Assembly: GCF_017104715.1 (NCBI RefSeq)
Contig: NZ_JAAGPI010000023.1
Location: 93,938-157,937, forward strand
Direction: 5' to 3'
Length of the DNA stretch: 64,000 bases
From: Burkholderia sp. Ac-20365
GTDB lineage: Bacteria > Pseudomonadota > Gammaproteobacteria > Burkholderiales > Burkholderiaceae
The notes under the pieces are model-generated. The model saw nothing but the letters and a program-made list of their open reading frames with translations. It made no database searches and was not told the DNA's origin. Below, one piece after another: positions 1 to 7,361 of this stretch. The translations under genes were made by a program, and so were the position numbers. Numbering within the stretch: position 1 is the first letter of the stretch; each line of letters starts with the position of its first letter.

Positions 1-660
1 CGATTCGCTGACGCCCTGGTCGAGATGGATCACGCCGGGGAACATGTGGTCCGCCAGCGAATCGCGCAACACCTTGACCACGTCTTTCGTCAGGCTGCGG
101 CTCTGGTCGACCTGATTGATCACATAGCCGTAGCCGATAAAGTCCTGACGCGGCAGCGCGTATGTCTGGATCAGCCGCTCCATCTGCGGAATCGCTGCAT
201 ACGATGCGGCGTCGGCGATTACCACGTTCAGCACGAAGTCGGCGGCGAGCAGCGCGGCGCGCGTGTAGACGGTTGCGCCCGGCGGCGTGTCGATCAGGAC
301 GATGTCGTTGGTATCGAGCGCGAGCGATTCGAGCGACGCGCGGATCAGATACGGATCGGCGTCCAGGCGCGCCTCGAACTCGCGCCGGTCGTCTTCGTTC
401 AGCGCGCCATGCGGCAGCGCGGTAATGCCGTCGATGCCGTCGAACATCACCGTGCGCCACGAAGCGCCCGCGAGCGTCGCGCGCGCGACGCCGTCGTAGT
501 TATCGATGGGAATGCCGAAGTGCAGGCGCAGCGCGTTTTGCGGATCGAAGTCGACGGCGATCACGCGATTGCCGTTCGAGCCGAGCACCGATGCGAGATT
601 CGCGGCGAGCGTCGTCTTGCCGACGCCCCCTTTAGCAGAAACAACGGATACGACTCTCAT
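1..660 (-). CDS. bcsQ: Cellulose biosynthesis protein BcsQ (ParA/MinD-like ATPase), 3' part outside window
   Basis: Reading leftwards from an ATG at 660, 220 codons stay open to the window edge. The protein starts MRVVSVVSAKGGVGKTT, a deviant Walker A (KGGVGKTT, residues 10-17) of the ParA/MinD superfamily, followed by the AVDFDPQN and LIDTPPG elements of the same fold. BcsQ/YhjQ is the cytoplasmic ATPase that localises or supports the cellulose synthase complex. Its start overlaps the stop of the upstream gene by ATGA, so the two are translationally coupled. The downstream bcsA/B/Z/C genes expected in this operon type would lie beyond the left edge. Confidence 0.9.
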   Translation of the reverse strand, partial: MRVVSVVSAKGGVGKTTLAANLASVLGSNGNRVIAVDFDPQNALRLHFGIPIDNYDGVARATLAGASWRTVMFDGIDGITALPHGALNEDDRREFEARLDADPYLIRASLESLALDTNDIVLIDTPPGATVYTRAALLAADFVLNVVIADAASYAAIPQMERLIQTYALPRQDFIGYGYVINQVDQSRSLTKDVVKVLRDSLADHMFPGVIHLDQGVSES

Positions 661-1571
661 GCGTCACCATCCGCCTTGAAACGCGATTTGAAGGTGTCGC
701 GCAGTGAACGGCCGGGCGCCGCCGATCCATGCGACAGCCGCGCGAAGAGCGTCGACAGGTCTTTCGACGGTCCATCGGAGCGCGCTTCCGGCTGCGGCGC
801 GTTCTTGCCGCCGAACAGGCTGGCGAGGATCGAACCGCCCTGCTGCGATGCGACGCGAGGACTCTCCGTGACCGGCTTGTTAACTGGCTTGTTAACCGGT
901 TTGTTAAATGGGGCACGAGCAAACGTTTGCCGCTCTTCGAAAAAAGGGGCGGCCGGAACGGCCTGTGCCGGGCGCTGCGGCGCGGCATCGCGTGACGGCA
1001 GTGAAGCCAGCGGCGCGGGCGGTGCTGATGGCGCAACGACCGGTGCGGGGGCGACGGATTTCATCGGCGATTCGGCAACGGGCGTCACGGGCACCGATGG
1101 TATGGACGGTGCGGACTGCGGGGACTGTGCAGACGACATGGTCGGCGCATTCGCGGCGGCATTCGTGCGATCCGTGGCAGCCGCGACGGCGGGCGGCGGG
1201 CTGAAACGGCTCGCGCCCGTTTGCGCGGGCGCGACGGGCGGCGGCATCGACGCATGGCGATGGCCGCGCGCGAATAACGGCGGACGCGCCGGGCCAGTGG
1301 ATTCGGAATCGGAAGCGCCGGGCGCGTCAACTGCGCGCGCCGGCTGCGAAGGCTGCAACGCCTGCACGGCGGGCTGGACGCGCGCCGCCGGCGACGCCGC
1401 GGGACGACCGGCATCCGGCACGGCTTCCGTGTGCGCGATGTCGAGCGCGTTCAGCAACGGCCAGCGTAGCGCAGCGTGCTTCGCGTCGTCGTCCCGCGTG
1501 ACTTCCTGATATTGCCCGGCGTCGCCGCCGAAGCGCCGGAACAGATTACCGACGTCGTCTGAAACGCTCAT
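657..1571 (-). CDS. bcsP: Cellulose biosynthesis protein BcsP-like, proline/alanine-rich
   Basis: A 304-residue protein with a short folded N-terminus (MSVSDDVGNLFRRFGGDAGQ, YhjR/BcsR-BcsP-like), a long Ala/Pro/Ser-rich disordered middle, and a basic C-terminus ending SLRDTFKSRFKADGDA. The start at 1571 is preferred over an in-frame codon at 1598 because AGGGGGA lies about 6 nt upstream of it. Residues about 215-235 contain a NKPV tetrapeptide repeated in tandem. In beta-proteobacterial cellulose operons such proteins sit between bcsD and bcsQ and are thought to link the synthase complex spatially. The exact role is inferred from position and family. Confidence 0.8.
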   Translation of the reverse strand: MSVSDDVGNLFRRFGGDAGQYQEVTRDDDAKHAALRWPLLNALDIAHTEAVPDAGRPAASPAARVQPAVQALQPSQPARAVDAPGASDSESTGPARPPLFARGHRHASMPPPVAPAQTGASRFSPPPAVAAATDRTNAAANAPTMSSAQSPQSAPSIPSVPVTPVAESPMKSVAPAPVVAPSAPPAPLASLPSRDAAPQRPAQAVPAAPFFEERQTFARAPFNKPVNKPVNKPVTESPRVASQQGGSILASLFGGKNAPQPEARSDGPSKDLSTLFARLSHGSAAPGRSLRDTFKSRFKADGDA

Positions 1572-1684
1572 GATGTTCCCCCTGCTCGTCCTGCGCATCC
1601 CTGCACTTCATCAGCATGCCCGTGCGGCACACTGTTCACTATATGGTTAACGTCTTCGCTCGCGCCAAGTTTAGTCAGAGTAAG

Positions 1685-2149
1685 TCACGGCGCTTTCAAC
1701 AGTCTGAACTCATATACATGCGCGCTGGTGCCTTGATATTCCTGCAATGCCAGCGACCCGGCACCCAGTTCGTGCAGCCAGTGCTGATACGCGCCTTCGA
1801 GAAACGCCGATGCCCACGGCGCAGCCGTTTCGCCAAATGCGGCAAGCGGCGCGCAGCTATGTTCGATGGAAAGATAGTCGTCCCGTTCGGCAAGACCGAC
1901 GAAACCCCAGTCGAGTCCCGACCATATGCCGTTGAGAAAAGCAGCGAGGTCGTCGAGCGTCGTGCAGTCGCTGGCCGGATAGCGCGCGGCGAAGCGGGCA
2001 CCGATGCGCGACATCAGCACGCGCAGTTGCGACGTATCGAGTTGCGTGTCGAACTCTTCGGCAAGCGCAGTCAGAAAGCCGCGCCATTGCACGGAAGTCT
2101 GATGTCGCGTGTAATAGTCGAGCAGGTTTGCCGTGTGTTGGTCTTGCAT
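1685..2149 (-). CDS. bcsD: Cellulose synthase accessory subunit BcsD
   Basis: 154 residues, close to the roughly 156 expected for BcsD, the periplasmic octameric ring of type I cellulose systems that guides glucan chains into crystalline fibrils. The pattern LLDYYTRHQTSVQWRGFL near the N-terminus, LMSRIGARFA in the middle and a C-terminal FLEGAYQHWLHELGAG segment fit the family. There is no signal peptide, as is usual for BcsD. It is the first gene of the leftward operon bcsD-bcsP-bcsQ, with its promoter presumably in the 350-bp gap to the right. Presence of bcsD plus bcsP/Q indicates a type I bcs operon. Confidence 0.87.
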   Translation of the reverse strand: MQDQHTANLLDYYTRHQTSVQWRGFLTALAEEFDTQLDTSQLRVLMSRIGARFAARYPASDCTTLDDLAAFLNGIWSGLDWGFVGLAERDDYLSIEHSCAPLAAFGETAAPWASAFLEGAYQHWLHELGAGSLALQEYQGTSAHVYEFRLLKAP

Positions 2150-2501
2150 GTCCGAGAGGTTGATTACGTATGCGTAGGGTTAACCGGAACGCCGGAACGC
2201 CGGAACGGCACGGGTAATCCGGTATCGGACACCGTCACGCCGACAGACTGATATGGTCAGCGAATCGTCATAATGGGCGTCGCCAGCATAGCATCGTTCA
2301 GCTGCCTATAAAAAAGCAACCGGCACAGTTTCTGATGTGGGAAGTGAACGACGGAACGATTATTTTGCACTTGCTCTTTCGCTTCCGCTCTGTTCGGTTT
2401 AGCAAATGCTTCATTCGAACTGCGCATTTTCTTTCCGTGGCTTACACATCTGCCCGACTGCCTGCTTCTACTCAATGGATTACCGCTTCTGGAGTCACAC
2501 G
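2150..2501 (+). promoter_or_regulatory. Divergent intergenic region between bcsD and a hypothetical gene
   Basis: This 352-bp spacer must hold the promoters of the leftward cellulose operon and the rightward hypothetical gene. It contains three perfect tandem copies of the 8-mer CCGGAACG (2184-2207) about 35 bp upstream of bcsD. An AT-richer stretch occurs near 2305-2350. No convincing sigma-54 or sigma-70 consensus could be fixed by eye. Confidence 0.4.
2184..2207. repeat. Three tandem copies of CCGGAACG upstream of bcsD
   Basis: Perfect 8-bp units at 2184-2191, 2192-2199 and 2200-2207, in the 5' leader or promoter zone of the cellulose operon. It could be a regulator-binding iteron or simply a microsatellite prone to copy change. 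Confidence 0.7.
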
Positions 2502-2906
2502 ATGAACATCAACGACGAGCGCGCCATTCAGTTTCTTCGCGACATTCGCAAGCCGCTACTCGTGCTGCACAAGGCGATCCTCGATCACGAGCGCGCATTG
2601 TATGAGAAGGAGTTCGGTCCCGTCACGCCCGCCGCCTTTCTGCAAGTATTGATCAACGGAACGGGCTTTCGCTGGCTCAATCCATTGTCGACGGTAATTG
2701 CCAATACCGATGAGATTCTCGACGATGCAGAAGCGACCAGTGCCGATCGTGTTGCAGCCGTTGAATCGACCGTGGGTCTTTTCTCGGACGACCTGCCAGG
2801 CAATATTTTCCTGCCGCGTTATCGGCAAATTTTGCAGGGCAGTCCCGAGATACTGCATGCACATGGTCAGATTGCGCCGATTTTAAAGTCGCTTGAAGGA
2901 AGCTGA
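2502..2906 (+). CDS. Conserved hypothetical protein, 134 aa
   Basis: Function not recognised. The ATG at 2502 is chosen because GGAG lies about 9 nt upstream, and upstream in-frame ATGs at 2406 and 2475 lack this. The product is a soluble, mostly helical, acidic protein with a pattern remembered from uncharacterised proteobacterial proteins: PLLVLHKAILDHERALYEKE, then VTPAAFLQVLINGTGFRWLNPL, then an aspartate-rich IANTDEILDD. No signal peptide, membrane segment or metal motif is visible. It diverges from the cellulose operon, which alone does not prove a link. Confidence 0.7.
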   Translation: MNINDERAIQFLRDIRKPLLVLHKAILDHERALYEKEFGPVTPAAFLQVLINGTGFRWLNPLSTVIANTDEILDDAEATSADRVAAVESTVGLFSDDLPGNIFLPRYRQILQGSPEILHAHGQIAPILKSLEGS

Positions 2907-3156
2907 TTAATCGACTCATTTGTTTCGCAATTGACTCGCTGCATAAATAGCGAAAGCGGGGCGCGCTCCTGTATCGACTCACCTTTTGCGAATTCGCTTC
3001 ACGCGTGTTGAAAGCTCGATTTGCAGCATGCAAGAGTGGATTTCCTCGCTACGGTGAGAAGATGCGGGAGCGCACATGAGCGTGCGGTGTGTGCGCGAAC
3101 TTATCGACTCAAAAGCGAACCACACTCACACGAACGCCGAACGGAGTTGAACACGC

Positions 3157-3990
3157 ATGACACACTGGACGCTCGATCAGCAGTTCACGTATCGCGATCA
3201 GATGGTTCGTTATCGGGTCTTCGGCGACGGGCCGCCCATGGTACTGATTCACGGCACTCCGTTTTCGTCATGGGTATGGCACAGGATCGCGCCGCATCTC
3301 GCACAGGACCATACGGTCCATATTTACGATCTGCTCGGCTATGGGCAATCGGAGAAGCGTGAAGACCAGGACGTGTCGCTCGGCGTGCAGAATGGCCTGC
3401 TTGCCGCGCTGCTCGAACACTGGAAACTCGATGCACCCGATGTCGTCGCGCATGACTTCGGCGGCGCGACGGCGCTGCGCGCGCATCTGATAGATGGTTG
3501 CGACTACGCGAGCCTTACGCTGATCGATCCCGTCGCGGTTGCGCCGTGGGGCTCGCCGTTCGTGCGGCACGTGCGCGAACACGCCGCGGCGTTCGCCGGC
3601 CTGCCCGCATACATTCATAAAGCCATCGTCGATGCGTACATTCGTGGCGCGCTCGCCAGGCCGATATCCGACGACGATCTCGCGCCCTATGTCGCGCCGT
3701 GGCTAGGCGACGTGGGGCAAGCGGCGTTTTATCGCCAGATCGCGCAGATGGATCAGCGCTACACCGATGAGGTCGAAGCGCGTTACGCGCAAATGCGCTG
3801 CCGCACGCAGATCCTGTGGGGCGAGGACGATGAGTGGATTCCGATCGAACGCGGCCAGCACCTGGCCAGCGTCATTCCGCACGCGCGCTTTCAGCCCGTG
3901 CCGAATGCCGGGCATCTGATGCAGGAAGATGCGCCCGAAGCAATCGTCGCCGCGGTGCTGAGGTTTATCGGCTCAGCACCGGCGAGATGA
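3157..3990 (+). CDS. Alpha/beta hydrolase with aspartate nucleophile (dehalogenase-like)
   Basis: 277 residues with the complete alpha/beta-hydrolase plan. The oxyanion HGTP motif (VLIHGTPFSSWVWH) is near residue 34, the nucleophile elbow VVAHDFGGA near 102, WGEDDEWIP holds the acid position near 230, and the catalytic histidine is in NAGHLMQED near 255. The elbow carries Asp (H-D-F-G-G) instead of the usual Ser, the hallmark of haloalkane and haloacetate dehalogenases. Epoxide hydrolases and some perhydrolase relatives share Asp, so the substrate is not settled. It sits alone, converging on the LytM lipoprotein gene with a 13-nt gap. Confidence 0.8.
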   Translation: MTHWTLDQQFTYRDQMVRYRVFGDGPPMVLIHGTPFSSWVWHRIAPHLAQDHTVHIYDLLGYGQSEKREDQDVSLGVQNGLLAALLEHWKLDAPDVVAHDFGGATALRAHLIDGCDYASLTLIDPVAVAPWGSPFVRHVREHAAAFAGLPAYIHKAIVDAYIRGALARPISDDDLAPYVAPWLGDVGQAAFYRQIAQMDQRYTDEVEARYAQMRCRTQILWGEDDEWIPIERGQHLASVIPHARFQPVPNAGHLMQEDAPEAIVAAVLRFIGSAPAR

Positions 3991-4003
3991 AAAGAAACGG
4001 GGA

Positions 4004-4954
4004 TTATCCGCGCTGATGCGGCAGAAAGGGCATCGGGTCGATGGGCTTGCCGTCGTGGCGCAGTTCGAACAGCACTGAGACACGCGAGTTGTTTTCGCTG
4101 CCCATTTCGGCGATCTGCTGCCCCTTGCGCACGATATCGCCCATCTTCACCAGCAGCTTGCGGTTGTGCGCGTAAGCCGTGAGGAAATCCTTGTTGTGCT
4201 GCACGATGATCAAGCTGCCGTACTCGTTCAGCCCTGTGCCCGCATACATGACCTTGCCGTCCGCGGCAGCGCGGATAGGGTCGCCCGGCTTGCCGGCAAT
4301 CTCGATGCCGCGCGTCTCGCCCGGCTGGAAGCCTTCGACCACGCTGCCCTGCGCCGGCCACATCAACGCGACGCCTTTTGCATGCCGCGCGACTTCGGCG
4401 TTGACTTCACGCGCGTCGGCGGCGCTCGGCGCGGGTGCGCCTGTTACTGGTACTGGCGCCGCCGTGTTCGGAGCGCCGCTCGTGTTGCCGGCCGTCCCAC
4501 TGCCTGCTGCTACGCTGGCAGCGGCTGGCGCACTCTTCGTGGCAGAAGCGGACGCCTGCGCGGAAGCAGAAGCAGAAGCAGGAGCCGCCGGCACCGCGAC
4601 CATCTTCACTGCATCCGGCGACGACACCTTCAACGGCTGCCCGATATGCAGGCGCGAAGAAGTCTTCAGATGATTCCACGCGACGATCTGTTTGACCGTG
4701 ACCTTGTTGCTGCGCGCGATACGAGCCAGCGAGTCGCCACGCTTCACCTTGTAGATCACGGGCGGCACGGGCTGCGCAACCATCTGCGTGGCAGGCGCTG
4801 CGGCGGTGGAATCGACAGCTGTTGTTTGCGCGGTCGATGCCGCGTCGTTGTTCTTTGCACCCTGCTCGCCGACTTGCGCGCAGGCACCCAACATAAAGGC
4901 GAGCGTGATGCTCGCAAAACTGGCCCAGTTCGTGTCGAATCCATTCTTCGACAT
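4004..4954 (-). CDS. nlpD: LysM/LytM (M23) lipoprotein, NlpD-like
   Basis: The 316-residue start at 4954 gives a clean lipoprotein signal (SITLAFMLGAC, lipidated Cys25) and has GGGAG upstream. A longer in-frame start at 5077 gives a poor leader. Domains in order: signal and lipobox 1-25; Ala/Thr-rich linker; LysM 67-111 (YKVKRGDSLARIARSNKV), which binds peptidoglycan; a low-complexity Ala/Ser linker; LytM domain from about 205 to the end. The usual zinc ligands of M23 enzymes are replaced (GIEIAG in place of the H-G-x-D type motif; VLFELRH without the H-x-H pair). It is therefore predicted to be a non-catalytic activator of amidases at the divisome, like NlpD/EnvC. It may not be the chromosomal rpoS-linked nlpD but a paralogue. 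Confidence 0.82.
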   Translation of the reverse strand: MSKNGFDTNWASFASITLAFMLGACAQVGEQGAKNNDAASTAQTTAVDSTAAAPATQMVAQPVPPVIYKVKRGDSLARIARSNKVTVKQIVAWNHLKTSSRLHIGQPLKVSSPDAVKMVAVPAAPASASASAQASASATKSAPAAASVAAGSGTAGNTSGAPNTAAPVPVTGAPAPSAADAREVNAEVARHAKGVALMWPAQGSVVEGFQPGETRGIEIAGKPGDPIRAAADGKVMYAGTGLNEYGSLIIVQHNKDFLTAYAHNRKLLVKMGDIVRKGQQIAEMGSENNSRVSVLFELRHDGKPIDPMPFLPHQRG

Positions 4955-5382
4955 ATGCACTCCCGCCTTATTCGCGCATTGTTGTGTAAAGACCGGATGC
5001 TCGCGGTTCGCCCGAACAGCAGATGTCCATCGACACCCACGGACGGCGCGCAGCATGCCGCCTCGTTGCGGCCTCAACCTTCCGGCGTTACGCCGGGATC
5101 AATCCACCTGACACGGAGCCGCGTCGAAAATGATGCGATCTTCCGCTAAAGGGGTCGGATTGACCATTCAGATCAAAGCCGCATTGTAAAGTGCAGGCAC
5201 CGGAAAACGCGGCACGCGAACACTCTGATACAAAATCCTGAATCGGCGTAATTTTGGGTGGATCGCAGGTAGATCGACAGCCGTTTCAACCATGCGTCAC
5301 ACAAGGCCGCTCAATTCCATATCGGCACGCCGTGCGCGAAACTTGAGACACACGACGTGCAGCCATCAATACGGAGACGACC
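4955..5382. promoter_or_regulatory. Divergent spacer between the LytM lipoprotein and the SRPBCC gene
   Basis: 428 bp without a supportable gene. It must hold the leftward promoter of the lipoprotein gene and the rightward promoter of the SRPBCC gene, which has GGAG about 10 nt before its ATG. No clear operator, hairpin or RNA gene was seen. Confidence 0.35.
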
Positions 5383-5790
5383 ATGACGGAAACTGTCGAA
5401 GCGAAGACGATCGGCGTGACGATCGCGCGCGACTGGCGCGAGGCGTACGCGTTCATGGAGCATCCACTGTCTTTCGCGCAATGGGCGTCGGGGCTCGGCA
5501 AGCCGCTGCGCGGTGAAGGCGCGCAATGGACCTTCGAAAGCGCGGACGGCCGCCCCGTCGCCGTGCGCTTCACGCCGCGCAATCCGTACGGCGTGCTGGA
5601 CCACTATGTGAGCACCGGACAGGGCGACGAGATCTATATACCGATGCGCGTCGTCGCCAACCGCGACGGCTGCGAAGTGATGCTCACCCTGCTCCGGACC
5701 GCAGGCATGAGCGACGCGCAATTCGCCGCTGACGCGCAATGGGTCGCACGCGATCTCGCGGCACTGAAGCAGTTTCTCGAGAAACAGTAA
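5383..5790 (+). CDS. SRPBCC-fold protein (polyketide cyclase/dehydrase-like)
   Basis: 135 residues with the pattern of small START/SRPBCC ligand-binding proteins. A first beta strand (TIGVTIARDWREAYAFMEHPLSFAQWASGL) includes the helix-grip FxxWASG, then TFESADGRPVAVRFTPRNPYGVLDHYV, VVANRDGCEVMLTLLRT and a long C-terminal helix (AADAQWVARDLAALKQFLEKQ). Such proteins bind hydrophobic ligands or act as aromatases. No substrate can be assigned. It stands alone and converges on the DeoR gene. Confidence 0.75.
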   Translation: MTETVEAKTIGVTIARDWREAYAFMEHPLSFAQWASGLGKPLRGEGAQWTFESADGRPVAVRFTPRNPYGVLDHYVSTGQGDEIYIPMRVVANRDGCEVMLTLLRTAGMSDAQFAADAQWVARDLAALKQFLEKQ

Positions 5791-5802
5791 GCCTCGCGCC
5801 GT

Positions 5803-6558
5803 TCACGCGCGCACGATCGAGACGCCGAGCGTTTCGAACGGCGCGGTCGCCGTTTCGGCCGCACCCTTCTCGACGATGATCGTGCTCACAGCGTCGATGC
5901 CCGCAATCATGTACGCCGACGCCGCGTTCAGCTTTTCCGACGATGCCAGCACCACCGTCTCGGCCGCGCGGCCCATGAGCGCGCGTTTTACATACGCCTC
6001 TTCCAGATCGCCTGTGCTCAAGCCCGCTTCGGGGTGAACGCCCGTCACGCCCATGAAGTAGAGATCGGCGCGGATATGGCCGAGCGTCTCGATCGCGGCC
6101 GCGCCCACCGTCACCATCGAATGGCGGAACAGCCGACCGCCGATCAGCACGATTTCCAGCGCCTCGTGCGCCGCCAGTTCGACGGCGACGCTCGGACTGT
6201 GCGTCACGATCGTCGCGTGGAGATCGGCAGGCAGATGGCGCGCCAGCTGGATTGCCGTCGTCCCGCCATCGACGAACGCGATCTGGCCGGGTGCGATCAT
6301 CTGCGCCGCGGCCCGCCCGATCGCGGCCTTCGCTTCCGAGCCGATCGCCTGCCGGCCCGCGAGATTCGCCACGGCTGGGGATGACGGCAACGCGCCACCG
6401 TGGACGCGCTGCAGTTTGCCCTCGGCAGCAAGCTCCCGCAGGTCGCGGCGCACCGTGTCTTCCGAAACACCGAATGCATCGCTGAGCGGCCTGGCTAGCA
6501 CCTGGCCGTCGCGCTTCAGTGCTTCGAGGATCAGCTTCTTACGTTGGGAGGTCAGCAT
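5803..6558 (-). CDS. DeoR/GlpR-family transcriptional repressor
   Basis: 251 residues. An N-terminal winged helix-turn-helix (MLTSQRKKLILEALKRDG ... GVSEDTVRRDLRELAAEGKLQRVHGGA, residues 1-57) is the classical DeoR signature. A DeoR sensor domain follows with DGGTTAIQLARHLP and VLIGGRLFRHSMVTVGAAAIETL. The usual effector is a sugar phosphate. The start at 6558 is chosen because the HTH begins directly; a second ATG lies 2 codons upstream at 6564. It diverges from the NUDIX gene across a 101-bp spacer with three TGCACGA repeats, so autoregulation and control of the NUDIX gene are likely. Confidence 0.88.
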   Translation of the reverse strand: MLTSQRKKLILEALKRDGQVLARPLSDAFGVSEDTVRRDLRELAAEGKLQRVHGGALPSSPAVANLAGRQAIGSEAKAAIGRAAAQMIAPGQIAFVDGGTTAIQLARHLPADLHATIVTHSPSVAVELAAHEALEIVLIGGRLFRHSMVTVGAAAIETLGHIRADLYFMGVTGVHPEAGLSTGDLEEAYVKRALMGRAAETVVLASSEKLNAASAYMIAGIDAVSTIIVEKGAAETATAPFETLGVSIVRA

Positions 6559-6590
6559 CGTCATTAGTCTGAGGGTGAGACAACTCGAAT

Positions 6591-6627
6591 TGCACGATTT
6601 TTCTTGATTTTGCACGAATATGCACGA
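6591..6627. promoter_or_regulatory. Three direct TGCACGA repeats, candidate DeoR operator
   Basis: TGCACGA occurs at 6591-6597, 6611-6617 and 6621-6627 in the spacer between the divergent DeoR and NUDIX genes. The spacings of 20 and 10 bp place all three copies on one face of the helix. The position fits an operator for the DeoR protein controlling both genes. Confidence 0.6.
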
Positions 6628-6659
6628 TACCATGAATTCATTCGAACCGAGGAGGATGC

Positions 6660-7265
6660 ATGAGCGAGACGAATGAACGCGTGCGCATCGTCGATGTACA
6701 GCTGCTGTCCGACGACTGGTACGTGCTGAAGAAAACCACCTTCGACTACCGGCGTGCCGATGGCAGCTGGCAGCGGCAGAGCCGCGAGACTTATGACCGG
6801 GGCAATGGCGCAACGCTGCTGCTCTACGACCCGCGGCGGCGGACCGTCGTGCTGACGCGGCAGTTTCGCTTGCCCGCGTTCGTCAATGGGCACGAAGGGA
6901 TGCTGATCGAAGCGCCCGCCGGCCTGCTCGAGGAGGCGTCGCCCGAAGAGAGGATTCGCGCTGAAGTGGAAGAGGAAACCGGCTATCGCGTGGCGAACGT
7001 GCGCAAGGTCTTCGAGGCATTCATGAGTCCAGGCTCGGTGACCGAGAAGCTCTATTTCTTCATTGCCGAATACGATGCCGATTCGCGCGTCGGCCGGGGT
7101 GGCGGCATTGCGGACGAAGGCGAAGATATCGAAGTACTCGAATTGCTCATCGACGATGCGCTAGCAATGATCGCTGGCGGCGAGATCATGGATGGCAAGA
7201 CCATCATGCTGTTGCAGTATGCGGCGCTTCATCTGTTCGCAAATAATGGTGTGATGGCAATCTAA
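6660..7265 (+). CDS. nudK: NUDIX hydrolase, NudK-like (GDP-mannose pyrophosphatase family)
   Basis: 201 residues with strong AGGAGG 7 nt before the ATG. The NUDIX box is GLLEEASPEERIRAEVEEETGYRV (residues about 88-111), with the catalytic REVEEE-type glutamates given as AEVEEET. N-terminal RIVDVQLLSDDWYVLKKTTFDY and the RQFRLP motif resemble E. coli NudK (191 aa), which hydrolyses GDP-mannose and related nucleotide sugars; ADP-ribose pyrophosphatases are the close alternative. Divergent from a DeoR repressor, suggesting sugar-responsive control. A hairpin downstream separates it from the converging porin. Confidence 0.8.
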   Translation: MSETNERVRIVDVQLLSDDWYVLKKTTFDYRRADGSWQRQSRETYDRGNGATLLLYDPRRRTVVLTRQFRLPAFVNGHEGMLIEAPAGLLEEASPEERIRAEVEEETGYRVANVRKVFEAFMSPGSVTEKLYFFIAEYDADSRVGRGGGIADEGEDIEVLELLIDDALAMIAGGEIMDGKTIMLLQYAALHLFANNGVMAI

Positions 7266-7274
7266 TTGCGCCAA

Positions 7275-7312
7275 TAAAAAAACCCGTCGGGCTTCGAATG
7301 AAGCGCGACGGG
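7275..7312 (-). terminator. Rho-independent terminator of the porin gene
   Basis: CCCGTCG and CGACGGG (arms within 7283-7312) flank an inner GCTTC/GAAGC stem with a GAAT loop. Seven A residues on the + strand just left of it form the U-tract for leftward transcription. It lies between the converging NUDIX and porin genes and may stop both. Confidence 0.8.
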
Positions 7313-7361
7313 AAATGCGTGGAAATCTGACGACACGAATGTCGCTTGCTACATTACGCGA

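Noticed and set aside
25..1509. 494-codon frame on + opposite bcsQ/bcsP
   Set aside because: Complementary to two clear cellulose genes; composition is that of a shadow.
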